Assembly (NCBI GenBank): GCA_902363555.1 | Contig: CABJAM010000007.1 | Span: forward strand, 124,001-188,000 | DNA from: Lachnospiraceae bacterium | GTDB lineage: Bacteria > Bacillota > Clostridia > Lachnospirales > Lachnospiraceae | Direction of reading: 5' to 3' | Length of the DNA stretch: 64,000 nt | Shown: positions 26,387-34,029 of the stretch, piece by piece | Layout: every line of letters begins with the position of its first letter | Position numbering within the stretch: position 1 is the stretch's first letter | Notes under the pieces: generated by a model | Databases searched by the model: none | What the model saw: only the letters and a program-made list of their open reading frames with translations | Told to the model about the DNA's origin: nothing | Program-made: the position numbers and the translations under genes

Positions 26387-26505
26387 GGAATTGATAAAAA
26401 ATTTGATTGTCCAAATGTCACCAATACCTTATAATGATTATTATACAATCAAACGCATGCAGATGCGCAGATATATTTTCATATGAATTGGGGAGGATTA
26501 GAATT

Positions 26506-27048
26506 ATGTCAACCGAAAAGTGTACAAAAAACTGCTGTTGTAAAACAAGCTGTGTGGTCAACGAACCACGCATTAAAAACCCGCTGATCAAGGCGATCCG
26601 GGAGCTGTTGGAGCACAGAGCCACATGGCTGTATCTGCTCTGCGATGAAGGAAAAAAGCGCGGCCTGGACCCGACGGATTTCGGCAGCGCGGCAGTGCGC
26701 CGCTGCGGATTGAGCCAGGGCAGAGATCTGGTTAAAAAGGGCGGTACAAAAAGTCTGAAAGGGCTCCGCAAAACATTGTTCACGAAGCCCGCTCAGTGGG
26801 TTTTTGAAATGGATGTAAAAAAATGTACAGACGATGTTCTGGAAATCCAGTTCCATTACTGTCCGCTTGTCAAGGCGTGGCAGAAGGCCGGATGCAGCGA
26901 CGAGGAAATCTCTCAGCTATGTGATATCGCCATGTGCGGCGACCGGGGCATCGGTGCCGCTTACGGCTGCGGCCTGAAGCTGCCCAAAACCATTGCCAGA
27001 GGCGATGACATCTGCCATTTAAAATATTACCGTAAATCTAAAAATTAA
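26506..27048 (+). CDS. L-2-amino-thiazoline-4-carboxylic acid hydrolase family protein
   Basis: A 180-residue soluble protein. It contains RATWLYLLCDEGKKRGLD, the central HYCPLVKAWQKAGCS and the C-terminal LCDIAMCGDRGIGAAYGCGL, matching the ATC hydrolase family (PF14196), named for opening the thiazoline ring on the way to L-cysteine. Many clostridial members have unproven function. The N-terminus has a Cys cluster (KNCCCKTSC) not required by the family. GGGGAGGA lies before the ATG at 26506. It stands alone. Confidence 0.8.
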   Translation: MSTEKCTKNCCCKTSCVVNEPRIKNPLIKAIRELLEHRATWLYLLCDEGKKRGLDPTDFGSAAVRRCGLSQGRDLVKKGGTKSLKGLRKTLFTKPAQWVFEMDVKKCTDDVLEIQFHYCPLVKAWQKAGCSDEEISQLCDIAMCGDRGIGAAYGCGLKLPKTIARGDDICHLKYYRKSKN

Positions 27049-27062
27049 TATCGAAAATAAAT

Positions 27063-27207
27063 CCGGGGGTGAAACTGTATTTTCTTAGCTGCCGCCAATG
27101 GTTCGCTAAAATTCAGATTCACGCCCGGTCCTGGCACCTGCCGCCGTGTCAGCCTGCGGCCGCCGGGGCGGCAGGATTATTCGACGTCGGGGCGGCAGGA
27201 TTATTCG
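27063..27207. repeat. Repeat-rich spacer with a 20-bp tandem duplication at the deformylase stop
   Basis: CGGGGCGGCAGGATTATTCG occurs at 27164-27183 and 27188-27207; the second copy includes the stop codon region of the deformylase gene. CCTGCCGCC (27137-27145) pairs with GGCGGCAGG (27167-27175), and CCGGGGGTGAA (27063) with TTCACGCCCGG (27118). It may include a terminator for the two convergent genes. Confidence 0.6.
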
Positions 27208-27671
27208 TCGTCGGCAGATATCTCGATTTCTTCCACCGCGTTATCTAAAAATACAATGCCATCCAGATGTTCCAGCTCATGGCAAAAACACTTTGCCATA
27301 TCGCCCTCACCGGTGACAATGATCTCCGAACCATTTTCATCCAGCGCACGCACGGTCACCGATTGAGGGCGAATCGTCCGGACATAGCGGCCCGGGAAGC
27401 TCAGGCAACCTTCAATACAGCTCTGCTCGCCGGTTTGTTCAATAATTTCAGGATTGACCAGTTTTAAATAATTATCTAAATAATCGATAACCACCAAGCG
27501 CTTTAAAATGCCCACCTGATTGGCCGCCATAGCAGCACCGTTTTCCGTCTCGTGGAGCGTATCCATCATATCGTCCAGAATGCGCCGGATCTTATCATTG
27601 ACATCGTCCACATACTTACACTTCTTTCGCAGTATGGGGTCGCCGCTATACCGCATTTGTCTTATGGCCAT
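27201..27671 (-). CDS. def: Peptide deformylase
   Basis: The 156-residue enzyme removes the formyl group from nascent proteins. Motif 1 is GAAMAANQ (usual G-x-G-x-A-A-x-Q, so the third position is Ala), motif 2 is EGCLSFPG with the metal-binding Cys, and motif 3 is HELEHLDG with two metal His and the catalytic Glu. The altered motif 1 fits a type 2/3 or accessory deformylase rather than the main one. It is 10 nt behind the HD hydrolase gene, so both are co-transcribed. Confidence 0.92.
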   Translation of the reverse strand: MAIRQMRYSGDPILRKKCKYVDDVNDKIRRILDDMMDTLHETENGAAMAANQVGILKRLVVIDYLDNYLKLVNPEIIEQTGEQSCIEGCLSFPGRYVRTIRPQSVTVRALDENGSEIIVTGEGDMAKCFCHELEHLDGIVFLDNAVEEIEISADDE

Positions 27672-27681
27672 AATTTTCCTC

Positions 27682-28257
27682 CTACAAATTCCCCTTTAAT
27701 CCGATGGCTTCGGCATTTTCTCTCATTCCTGAAATGGTTTCACGGATGACAGTATCCAATTCCATACCAAGCATCTCGCAGCCGCTGCGTATCGTATCCC
27801 GGTCCACGCCTGCGGCAAAGGATTTATCCTTGAATTTTTTCTTCACAGACTTAACCTCCAGATCCAGAACGCTCTTTGACGGCCGCATCAGACATACGGC
27901 GTTAATAAGCCCGGTCAGCTCGTCCACTGTATACAAGGTCATTTCCATAGGGCTCTCCGGCTTCACATCCGTGCAGATACCATAGCCATGGCTGCATACC
28001 GCGTGAATATAAAAATCACTGATGCCACGTTCCTTCATAATCTCCTCGGCTTTTTTGCAATGCTCCTCCGGAAATTTTTCATAATCCACATCGTGAAGGA
28101 GTCCAACGACACCCCAAACATCCGCGTCCTCTGATGCCAGAGCGGCAAAATGGCGCATAACAGCCTCCACAGCCAACGCGTGCTTACGCAGGGCCGGTGT
28201 TTTTGTATACTCCGTCAATAATTCCCAGGCTTCTTCTCTTGACAGCTTCTCTTCCAT
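27682..28257 (-). CDS. HD domain phosphohydrolase
   Basis: A 191-residue protein of the HDIG-related hydrolase group. The metal site is visible as RKHALAVEAVMRHFA (His) and VGLLHDVDYEKFP (His-Asp), with later HAVCSHGYG. Members hydrolyse phosphate esters, often nucleotides; the substrate here is unknown. AGGAGG precedes the start. It is the first gene of a pair with the deformylase. Confidence 0.87.
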   Translation of the reverse strand: MEEKLSREEAWELLTEYTKTPALRKHALAVEAVMRHFAALASEDADVWGVVGLLHDVDYEKFPEEHCKKAEEIMKERGISDFYIHAVCSHGYGICTDVKPESPMEMTLYTVDELTGLINAVCLMRPSKSVLDLEVKSVKKKFKDKSFAAGVDRDTIRSGCEMLGMELDTVIRETISGMRENAEAIGLKGNL

Positions 28258-28386
28258 AGATATAATCCTCCTGTATTTTTATATGTAAAATCGAACATCC
28301 GCTTAATCTGGCGAACATATCTGTGCTTTCTATTTTACAGGCTTTGATATATCTGTCAAGTCATAGAAACGGAAAGATGCGCCGCA

Positions 28387-28523
28387 GATCGCGGCGGTCG
28401 CCACAAAGGTGAGCAAGCTCCCTTTTGTGGCTCGTCGCTTTGCACATCCGGCTCCGCTTTGCTACGCCGGATCGCGGCGGTCGCCACAAAGGTGAGCAAG
28501 CTCCCCTTTGTGGCTCGTCGCTT
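28387..28523 (+). repeat. Two 54-bp direct repeats, each a hairpin
   Basis: Positions 28387-28440 and 28470-28523 differ at one base and are 83 bp apart. Each folds as CCACAAAGG-GAGC/GCTC-CTTTTGTGG with a 2-nt loop. A diverged third member with the same flanks (GTCGCCA...GGCTC) but a changed stem lies at 36537-36587. The spacer holds a CCGG-rich minor hairpin. No coding function is seen. Confidence 0.8.
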
Positions 28524-28592
28524 AGCGCAAAACAAGCCCGGCGTCTCACGGACGGCGGACTTGTCTGTATTCCTTAGAACATTTACAATTCT

Positions 28593-30305
28593 TTAATATT
28601 TATCTGCACACCACACGCCGCAGAACGGATCTACCGGACTGATCCCTTTAAATTCCGATTTTCCCATAATTTTTTCAATCACTGCATCCAACACATATTC
28701 ATTAGATGTGTATGCATTGATAAAGGTAGACATCATTGGGATATCCAGCAGGTGATACGGATTGGACACGGAAATAAACATTGCCGGAACATCCTTCAAA
28801 TACCACGGTGCATCCGCAGCCATCAGGTGCACGTAATCCAGGCGGGTCGTCGTCTGATTGCTGGCATTTTGCACATTGGCCAAATAAATGGCCAGATCGA
28901 ACTGCTGCTTAATATAATCCACACCGCCGCCGAAAACTTCCCCGAAGTTTAAATGGGCCCTGTCAAATACTTCCACTTCAAACCCGGCAGCGCTCAGCTT
29001 TTCCTCAAATAATTTTCCGACAACTGCATTGTCACCAAAGCCGCCGTCAGCATTTTCACCCATCACATAGAGACGGACTTTTTTGTATTTTTCCGGAGTC
29101 ACCGGCAGAAGCTTCTGATTATCCTTTACAAGAGTAACCGCCTTATCCGCACACTCTTTTGCCCACTGTTCATGCTGCTGACATTTTAAGACGGACAATG
29201 CTTCCGGCTGCGGAACAAGACTGCCGTCCGCCTTTTTGTTATGTAAACCTAGTGAAGCCTTTACGGCCAGAATCCGGGTGATGGCTTCATCCAGGCGCTC
29301 CATGGTCAGGGCGCCGCTTGCCAGACCATCCCGCACAGCCTGATAATCCTCGTCGATATTTTTATTAAACAAGATCATATCACAGCCGGCCATCAGCGAT
29401 GCCACCACAGCATCTTTTCTGCTCATAAATTGATTGAACGGAACCATAGCTGTGGCATCCGTCGTGATCATACCGTTATAACCCAGCTTTCCACGAAGCA
29501 GGTCTGTAAGAATTTCTCGGGAAAGTGTGGCCGGAAGCATATCCGCATCGGCAATTTCAGGATTAAAGTGTCGGATGTAGGCCGGCATGATCATATGTCC
29601 GGCCATAAGTGTACGCGCACCCTTATCGATCATATGCTGGTAAACCATACCGTAGGTTTTATCCCATTCCTCACAGGACAGGGAATTTACCGATGCCACC
29701 AGATGCTGGTCGCGCTCGTCCACACCATCCCCCGGGAAATGCTTGATGCATACGCTGATCCCCTCTTTTTCAATGGCATCCATGTAAGCCGCAGCCATGC
29801 GTTTAACGCGATTGGCGTCCGAACCGTAGGTACGCACATTTGTGATCGGATTACGGAAATTCATATCAATATCAATGATCGGTGAAAATGCCCAGTTACA
29901 GCCCACGGCGCCGCCCTCTTTGCCGCAGATTTCCCCAAGTCGGTAAGCCATGGTTTCATCGTCCGTGGCCGCCACCTGCATCTGCTTGGCATAATAAGTG
30001 CCGTCCACAGCAATACCATTGCCACCGGATTCCAGATTGGCGGAAAGCAGCAGCGGTATTTTGGAATAGCTCTGTAATGTGCGATGGGCTTCCTGGATCT
30101 CAGCTCCCACACCGGCTCTGTACATCATTCCGCCCGGCTGATATTTATCCAGCATCGCTTTAAGCTCCTCCGGGTCCGGTGACTGGCCGACCGGGCAAAA
30201 TATCTGCCCGATTTTTTCCTCGGTCGTCATGGAATTTAAAGTATCCTCGACCCATTGGCAGCCGTCCTCATTCAAATAAAATGGTTTTCCTTTTAAATCA
30301 ATCAT
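28593..30305 (-). CDS. Glycoside hydrolase family 3 protein (beta-N-acetylglucosaminidase-like)
   Basis: A 570-residue cytoplasmic enzyme. The N-terminal GH3 barrel has KHFPGDGVDERDQH (about residues 186-199), close to the NagZ His-Asp loop motif, and the nucleophile region GMITTDATAM (Asp about 282). A C-terminal alpha/beta domain (about 385-560) follows. It could release N-acetylglucosamine or another beta-linked sugar. The ATG at 30305 is preferred because AAAGGGG lies at a good distance; an upstream GTG is too close to it. It is monocistronic, with the 28387 repeats downstream. Confidence 0.88.
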   Translation of the reverse strand: MIDLKGKPFYLNEDGCQWVEDTLNSMTTEEKIGQIFCPVGQSPDPEELKAMLDKYQPGGMMYRAGVGAEIQEAHRTLQSYSKIPLLLSANLESGGNGIAVDGTYYAKQMQVAATDDETMAYRLGEICGKEGGAVGCNWAFSPIIDIDMNFRNPITNVRTYGSDANRVKRMAAAYMDAIEKEGISVCIKHFPGDGVDERDQHLVASVNSLSCEEWDKTYGMVYQHMIDKGARTLMAGHMIMPAYIRHFNPEIADADMLPATLSREILTDLLRGKLGYNGMITTDATAMVPFNQFMSRKDAVVASLMAGCDMILFNKNIDEDYQAVRDGLASGALTMERLDEAITRILAVKASLGLHNKKADGSLVPQPEALSVLKCQQHEQWAKECADKAVTLVKDNQKLLPVTPEKYKKVRLYVMGENADGGFGDNAVVGKLFEEKLSAAGFEVEVFDRAHLNFGEVFGGGVDYIKQQFDLAIYLANVQNASNQTTTRLDYVHLMAADAPWYLKDVPAMFISVSNPYHLLDIPMMSTFINAYTSNEYVLDAVIEKIMGKSEFKGISPVDPFCGVWCADKY

Positions 30306-30605
30306 GGTGAACACCCCTTTGTCAATTATTTACCTTAATACTAACATTTTTCGGGCACCGGAAAAATCCCAATCCTTATTCTTGTATAGCAAAAATTTGT
30401 CAGGAAACAAATTTTGTCACAGCTTATGAGATAAGATGGCAATGTCTATTAAGGCTGCACAGCAGATTTTTATATGCTGTCACCTCTATAAGCTCAAAAA
30501 TCAGGAAGGCCTGCGCCGCACCCAAGAGCAAATTTTTACAGTTAAAAAGTCAAACATTCACTATTTTTACCTCAGCTTATTTACAAGTGAGGAAATTTCT
30601 TTTAT
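30306..30605. other. Intergenic stretch without a supported gene
   Basis: AT-rich sequence between divergent genes. A 62-codon open frame (30436-30624) lacks a ribosome site and any recognisable motif. Promoters for both neighbours presumably lie here, but none is clear. Confidence 0.4.
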
Positions 30606-30694
30606 AATTGGTGACAAATTATAAAAGGAATTGGCCTGATGGCCAAGCAGGTCATCAATTTCCTACAGGAAATTGGTGACAAATTATAAAAGGA
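30606..30694 (+). repeat. Two-hairpin dispersed element, copy A, with a duplicated end
   Basis: A 24-bp end sequence occurs twice (30606-30629 and 30671-30694). Between lie stem I TTGGCC/GGCCAA around TGAT (30631-30646), linker GCAG, and stem II GTCATCAATTTCC/GGAAATTGGTGAC (30651-30663 with 30668-30680). AAATTATAAAAGGAG follows directly and contains the ribosome site of the next gene, so here the element is in the 5' leader. The same structure, with compensatory changes, is at 1121-1180 and 39331-39390. Confidence 0.75.
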
Positions 30695-30703
30695 GCATTA
30701 TTT

Positions 30704-33241
30704 ATGGAATCGATACATGAAATCATTGATTTTGGCAGCCACATCCCAATTAAATTTTTTATTCACAGTATCGGCGATGTGGGGCGGCATTGGCATCAGA
30801 GCACAGAGCTGCTTTTTGTCCTCTCCGGCCAGGTACAGATATTTGTCCGGGAGCATAGCTATACACTTTGCGAGGATGATCTGATCATCATCAATTCCTA
30901 CGATATACACGAGCTCCATGCTGACCATGCAGTGCTTGCCGCATTTCAAATCAAGCTGTCCATGTTCGACGCCAATATTGAAGATTTCACCCGCTTCCGG
31001 TTCGAGTGCAACTCGGCGCTCATCAAAGCTCCGGAAAAATATCTGCCTTTAAAACAGCTCCTGGCACGGATGGTCCAGACAAATGCCACTCAGGGCGATC
31101 ACACAGAGGTGATGAACAAAGCGCTGGCCTATGCCCTTTTATATGAATTGCTGAACACCTACGGCATAAAAACAGAGGAAAACTGTTTCCCGGAAAATCG
31201 TCCGGATCTGCTTGAGCGCATGGGCAATATCATGGATTACATTCATCATAATTATGCAGAAAAAATATCGCTCTCAGACACAGCCCGGCGTTTTTATATT
31301 TCCCAGGCGTATCTTTCCCGGCAATTTAAAAAGCTCATTGGCGTCAACTTTTACGATTATCTCACCGATATCCGTTTAAAACATGGCGTGGAGCTTCTGA
31401 TCACCAGCGACACTCCCGTTGAACAGATTGCCGGAGAAAGCGGCTTTTTAAACAGCCGTTCCTTCGTAACCGCATTTAAAAAGGCTTACGGTATGCTGCC
31501 CAGCGTTTACCGTAAAAACAGGACCCGGCTTCCCTCAAAGCCGCCCTCAGGTTTTAGTCGGCTGGACAATTATTTTGATTTTGAGCCCAGCCGTTACCTG
31601 GCAAAGCTGGCCGGTTATCTCACCGAAGAAATGCCGGCCGCCCCGATTTCAGCCGAAAAAGCAGCCATTTCCCCCGCCCAGATCCTAATCGACTGTGGCC
31701 AATGCCACCAGAGGCTGCGCCATACATGGCGTCGTCTTGTCTGCATAGGTAAAGCCAATCTGCTGCTCTATGAAGATGTACGCCATACACTGCGTCTGCT
31801 GCAAAAAGATATTGGCTATAAATACATAAAATTTCATGGGATTTTCGATGACGATATGATGGTCTACGACGAAGATGAGCAGGGGAATGTGATCCTGTCC
31901 TTTACCTACGTGGACAAAATCCTGGATTTTCTCCAGTCCATCAGGCTGGCTCCGCTGCTGCAGCTGAGCTTTATGCCCACACTGCTGGCCGCTCCCGGAG
32001 GCCACCGGATATTTGAAGGCAGATCCTGCATTGCACCGCCCAAAGATATAAATAAATGGAACGCTCTTGTGGGCGGACTTATGACCCACCTTATACAGCG
32101 CTATGGCGAGGACGAAGTCAGCCGCTGGCCGGTATGCTTCTGGAACGAACCGGATACTTCTTCAAAAATGTTTGGTTTTTGCAGCGAGGATGAATACCGC
32201 TGCTTATATCTGCAAACTTACCGTACCGTAAAAACGCTGTGCCCGCACATCCATTTCGGCAGCTCATCCTATGTTTACGATACATTGCTGGACCCGACGT
32301 GGAATGAAAGCTATATTAACTTTTGCCTTGAAAATGATTGCCTGCCGGATTTTATTAATTTCCACTTTTATCCCATGGTCTCCAACACTTCCGATATACA
32401 AAAAACTCAGGGGCAGAGCGAATTACCGTGGAATCAACGGCATTTAAAATATCATACGTCTAAAGATTTTATGGCAGAGACGCTGGAAGCACTAAAACAG
32501 ATGCCCCTGTACAGACAGATGGCGCAGGCAGTGCCCCGCCCGGTCTACTGCATGACCGAATGGAACTCCACTGTTTCTCACCGGGATTGGCTGTCGGACA
32601 CAGCCTGGAAGGGCGCTTATGCAGCCAAAAATATTCTGGAAAATTATGACGCTGTGGAATGTTTTGGTTATTGGACCTGTACCGACCTGATTGAAGAACA
32701 GAAAATGCCCCGGGAGCTGTTTCACGGCGGCCTTGGAATGTTTACCGCCAATAACCTCCCGAAACCGCCCTATCACGTTTTTTGTATGCTGGCAAAGCTG
32801 GGCGATACACTCATTGCCCGGGGCGACGGCTACTTTGTCACCAAAAAAGGCGGCGATTACATTGCCATCTTATATAATTACCAGCATTATTCCCGGCTTT
32901 ACGCCCAGGGCGAGCTGTTTAACATGACCAGCACCAACCGCTACACGGCATTTCCGGAAGAAAAAAAGCTGAATCTGCATCTGAAATTCAGCGGCCTGGC
33001 CGCGCCATCTTACGTGCTGTCAGAAACTTATGTAAACAAAGAACACGGAAGTGTATTTGACCAGTGGCTGCGCATGGGCGCTATGCCGCTGGATGCGGAA
33101 GAAACAAAACGTCTTGGGGCGTTGTCGGCACCGATGCAGACGAAAAAGCAGGTGCTTACGGATAATGGGGCGCTGGAGTATAGGGTGGTTCTGGAACCCC
33201 ATGAGGTGCGGTGTGTGCGGTTGATACCGCACACACCCTGA
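30704..33241 (+). CDS. AraC-family regulator fused to a GH39 glycosidase domain (catalytic residues present)
   Basis: An 845-residue cytoplasmic protein in three parts. A cupin-like sensor (about 1-110) contains HWHQSTELLFVLSGQVQIF. An AraC HTH (about 170-270) contains AYLSRQFKKLIGVNFYDYLT and FLNSRSFVTAFKKAYG. A GH39 (beta-xylosidase/iduronidase-type) barrel plus beta domain runs from about 320 to the end. Both catalytic glutamates are visible: Glu482 in WNEPD (acid/base) and Glu619 in MTEWNST (nucleophile). It may bind a xylose- or uronate-containing glycan and switch transcription, with or without cleaving it. The paralogue at 40444 lacks the acid/base. The ribosome site is AAAGGAG, partly supplied by a repeat element. 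Confidence 0.9.
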   Translation: MESIHEIIDFGSHIPIKFFIHSIGDVGRHWHQSTELLFVLSGQVQIFVREHSYTLCEDDLIIINSYDIHELHADHAVLAAFQIKLSMFDANIEDFTRFRFECNSALIKAPEKYLPLKQLLARMVQTNATQGDHTEVMNKALAYALLYELLNTYGIKTEENCFPENRPDLLERMGNIMDYIHHNYAEKISLSDTARRFYISQAYLSRQFKKLIGVNFYDYLTDIRLKHGVELLITSDTPVEQIAGESGFLNSRSFVTAFKKAYGMLPSVYRKNRTRLPSKPPSGFSRLDNYFDFEPSRYLAKLAGYLTEEMPAAPISAEKAAISPAQILIDCGQCHQRLRHTWRRLVCIGKANLLLYEDVRHTLRLLQKDIGYKYIKFHGIFDDDMMVYDEDEQGNVILSFTYVDKILDFLQSIRLAPLLQLSFMPTLLAAPGGHRIFEGRSCIAPPKDINKWNALVGGLMTHLIQRYGEDEVSRWPVCFWNEPDTSSKMFGFCSEDEYRCLYLQTYRTVKTLCPHIHFGSSSYVYDTLLDPTWNESYINFCLENDCLPDFINFHFYPMVSNTSDIQKTQGQSELPWNQRHLKYHTSKDFMAETLEALKQMPLYRQMAQAVPRPVYCMTEWNSTVSHRDWLSDTAWKGAYAAKNILENYDAVECFGYWTCTDLIEEQKMPRELFHGGLGMFTANNLPKPPYHVFCMLAKLGDTLIARGDGYFVTKKGGDYIAILYNYQHYSRLYAQGELFNMTSTNRYTAFPEEKKLNLHLKFSGLAAPSYVLSETYVNKEHGSVFDQWLRMGAMPLDAEETKRLGALSAPMQTKKQVLTDNGALEYRVVLEPHEVRCVRLIPHTP

Positions 33242-33257
33242 TATTTACCATTTAAAA

Positions 33258-34028
33258 TCAACACACATCCGGCTTTAACGCCACCAACAAATACCGATGT
33301 GTCACCGCTTCGATCATCCCGTTTTCTTCCACGATCCGCTGCGCTTTACACAGTTGGTCCAAACATGCGTCCACGGAAAATCCAGGAAATTCCCATTCAA
33401 TGATCCGGGCAAACCAGACAAGCGCGCCCACATCGTAAAATCGGATTTTAGGAAAAGCTTCCCGCGCCTCCAGTATTTTAAATCCGGAATCCATAAACCT
33501 TTTGGCCGCCTTTTCCACATATTGTTCCGGGTAAGGCAGCGCAAGGCCCGGAAGCAGCAGGTCCACCAGCGCTCGCTCATTTTCCGCGCCGACCTGCTGG
33601 GTTATAAACAGGCCGCCCGGCTTTAATATGCGAAACAACTCATCGGTATCGAAATCGCCATGCCTGTTGATAACCCTGTCAAAGCTGTTATCGTCAAACG
33701 GAAGCCGCGAAACATCCTGCGCTTCCCGAAAATCAATCCCCAGCGGGAGCAATACCGACCGGCATAAATCCACATTGGGCGGATAGCCTTCAATGGCGCT
33801 TGTCTTTTTGTACGGATGCTTTAAGCTCAATAAAAATTCTCCGCCTCCGGTGTCGATATCCAACAACCGGTGATCGGGCCGTAAATATTTGCGAATTTCC
33901 GCAGCATAGTTCCACGGCAGATCCTGCCCCTCTTCATAGCGGCCTTGAAGATGAGAGAAATCCCATCCCTTGATATGAGCGATCCGCTCCTCCGCTTCCC
34001 ACTGCTTTTTTAAATATTCTATGTTCAT
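33258..34028 (-). CDS. Class I SAM-dependent methyltransferase
   Basis: A 256-residue protein with motif I LLDIDTGGGEFLLSL, a following SAIEGYPPN acid loop, LPFDDNSFDRVINRHGDF and RILKPGGLFITQQVG, a Methyltransf_11-type fold. It starts one base after the stop of the upstream GH106-like gene, whose end carries its GGAG site, so the two are translationally coupled. The acceptor is unknown; coupling to a glycosidase could mean a sugar-methyl substrate or simple co-expression. Confidence 0.85.
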   Translation of the reverse strand: MNIEYLKKQWEAEERIAHIKGWDFSHLQGRYEEGQDLPWNYAAEIRKYLRPDHRLLDIDTGGGEFLLSLKHPYKKTSAIEGYPPNVDLCRSVLLPLGIDFREAQDVSRLPFDDNSFDRVINRHGDFDTDELFRILKPGGLFITQQVGAENERALVDLLLPGLALPYPEQYVEKAAKRFMDSGFKILEAREAFPKIRFYDVGALVWFARIIEWEFPGFSVDACLDQLCKAQRIVEENGMIEAVTHRYLLVALKPDVC

Positions 34029-34029
34029 T

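Noticed and set aside
30436..30624. Possible 62-residue small protein
   Set aside because: No ribosome site, no motif, and it runs into the repeat element.
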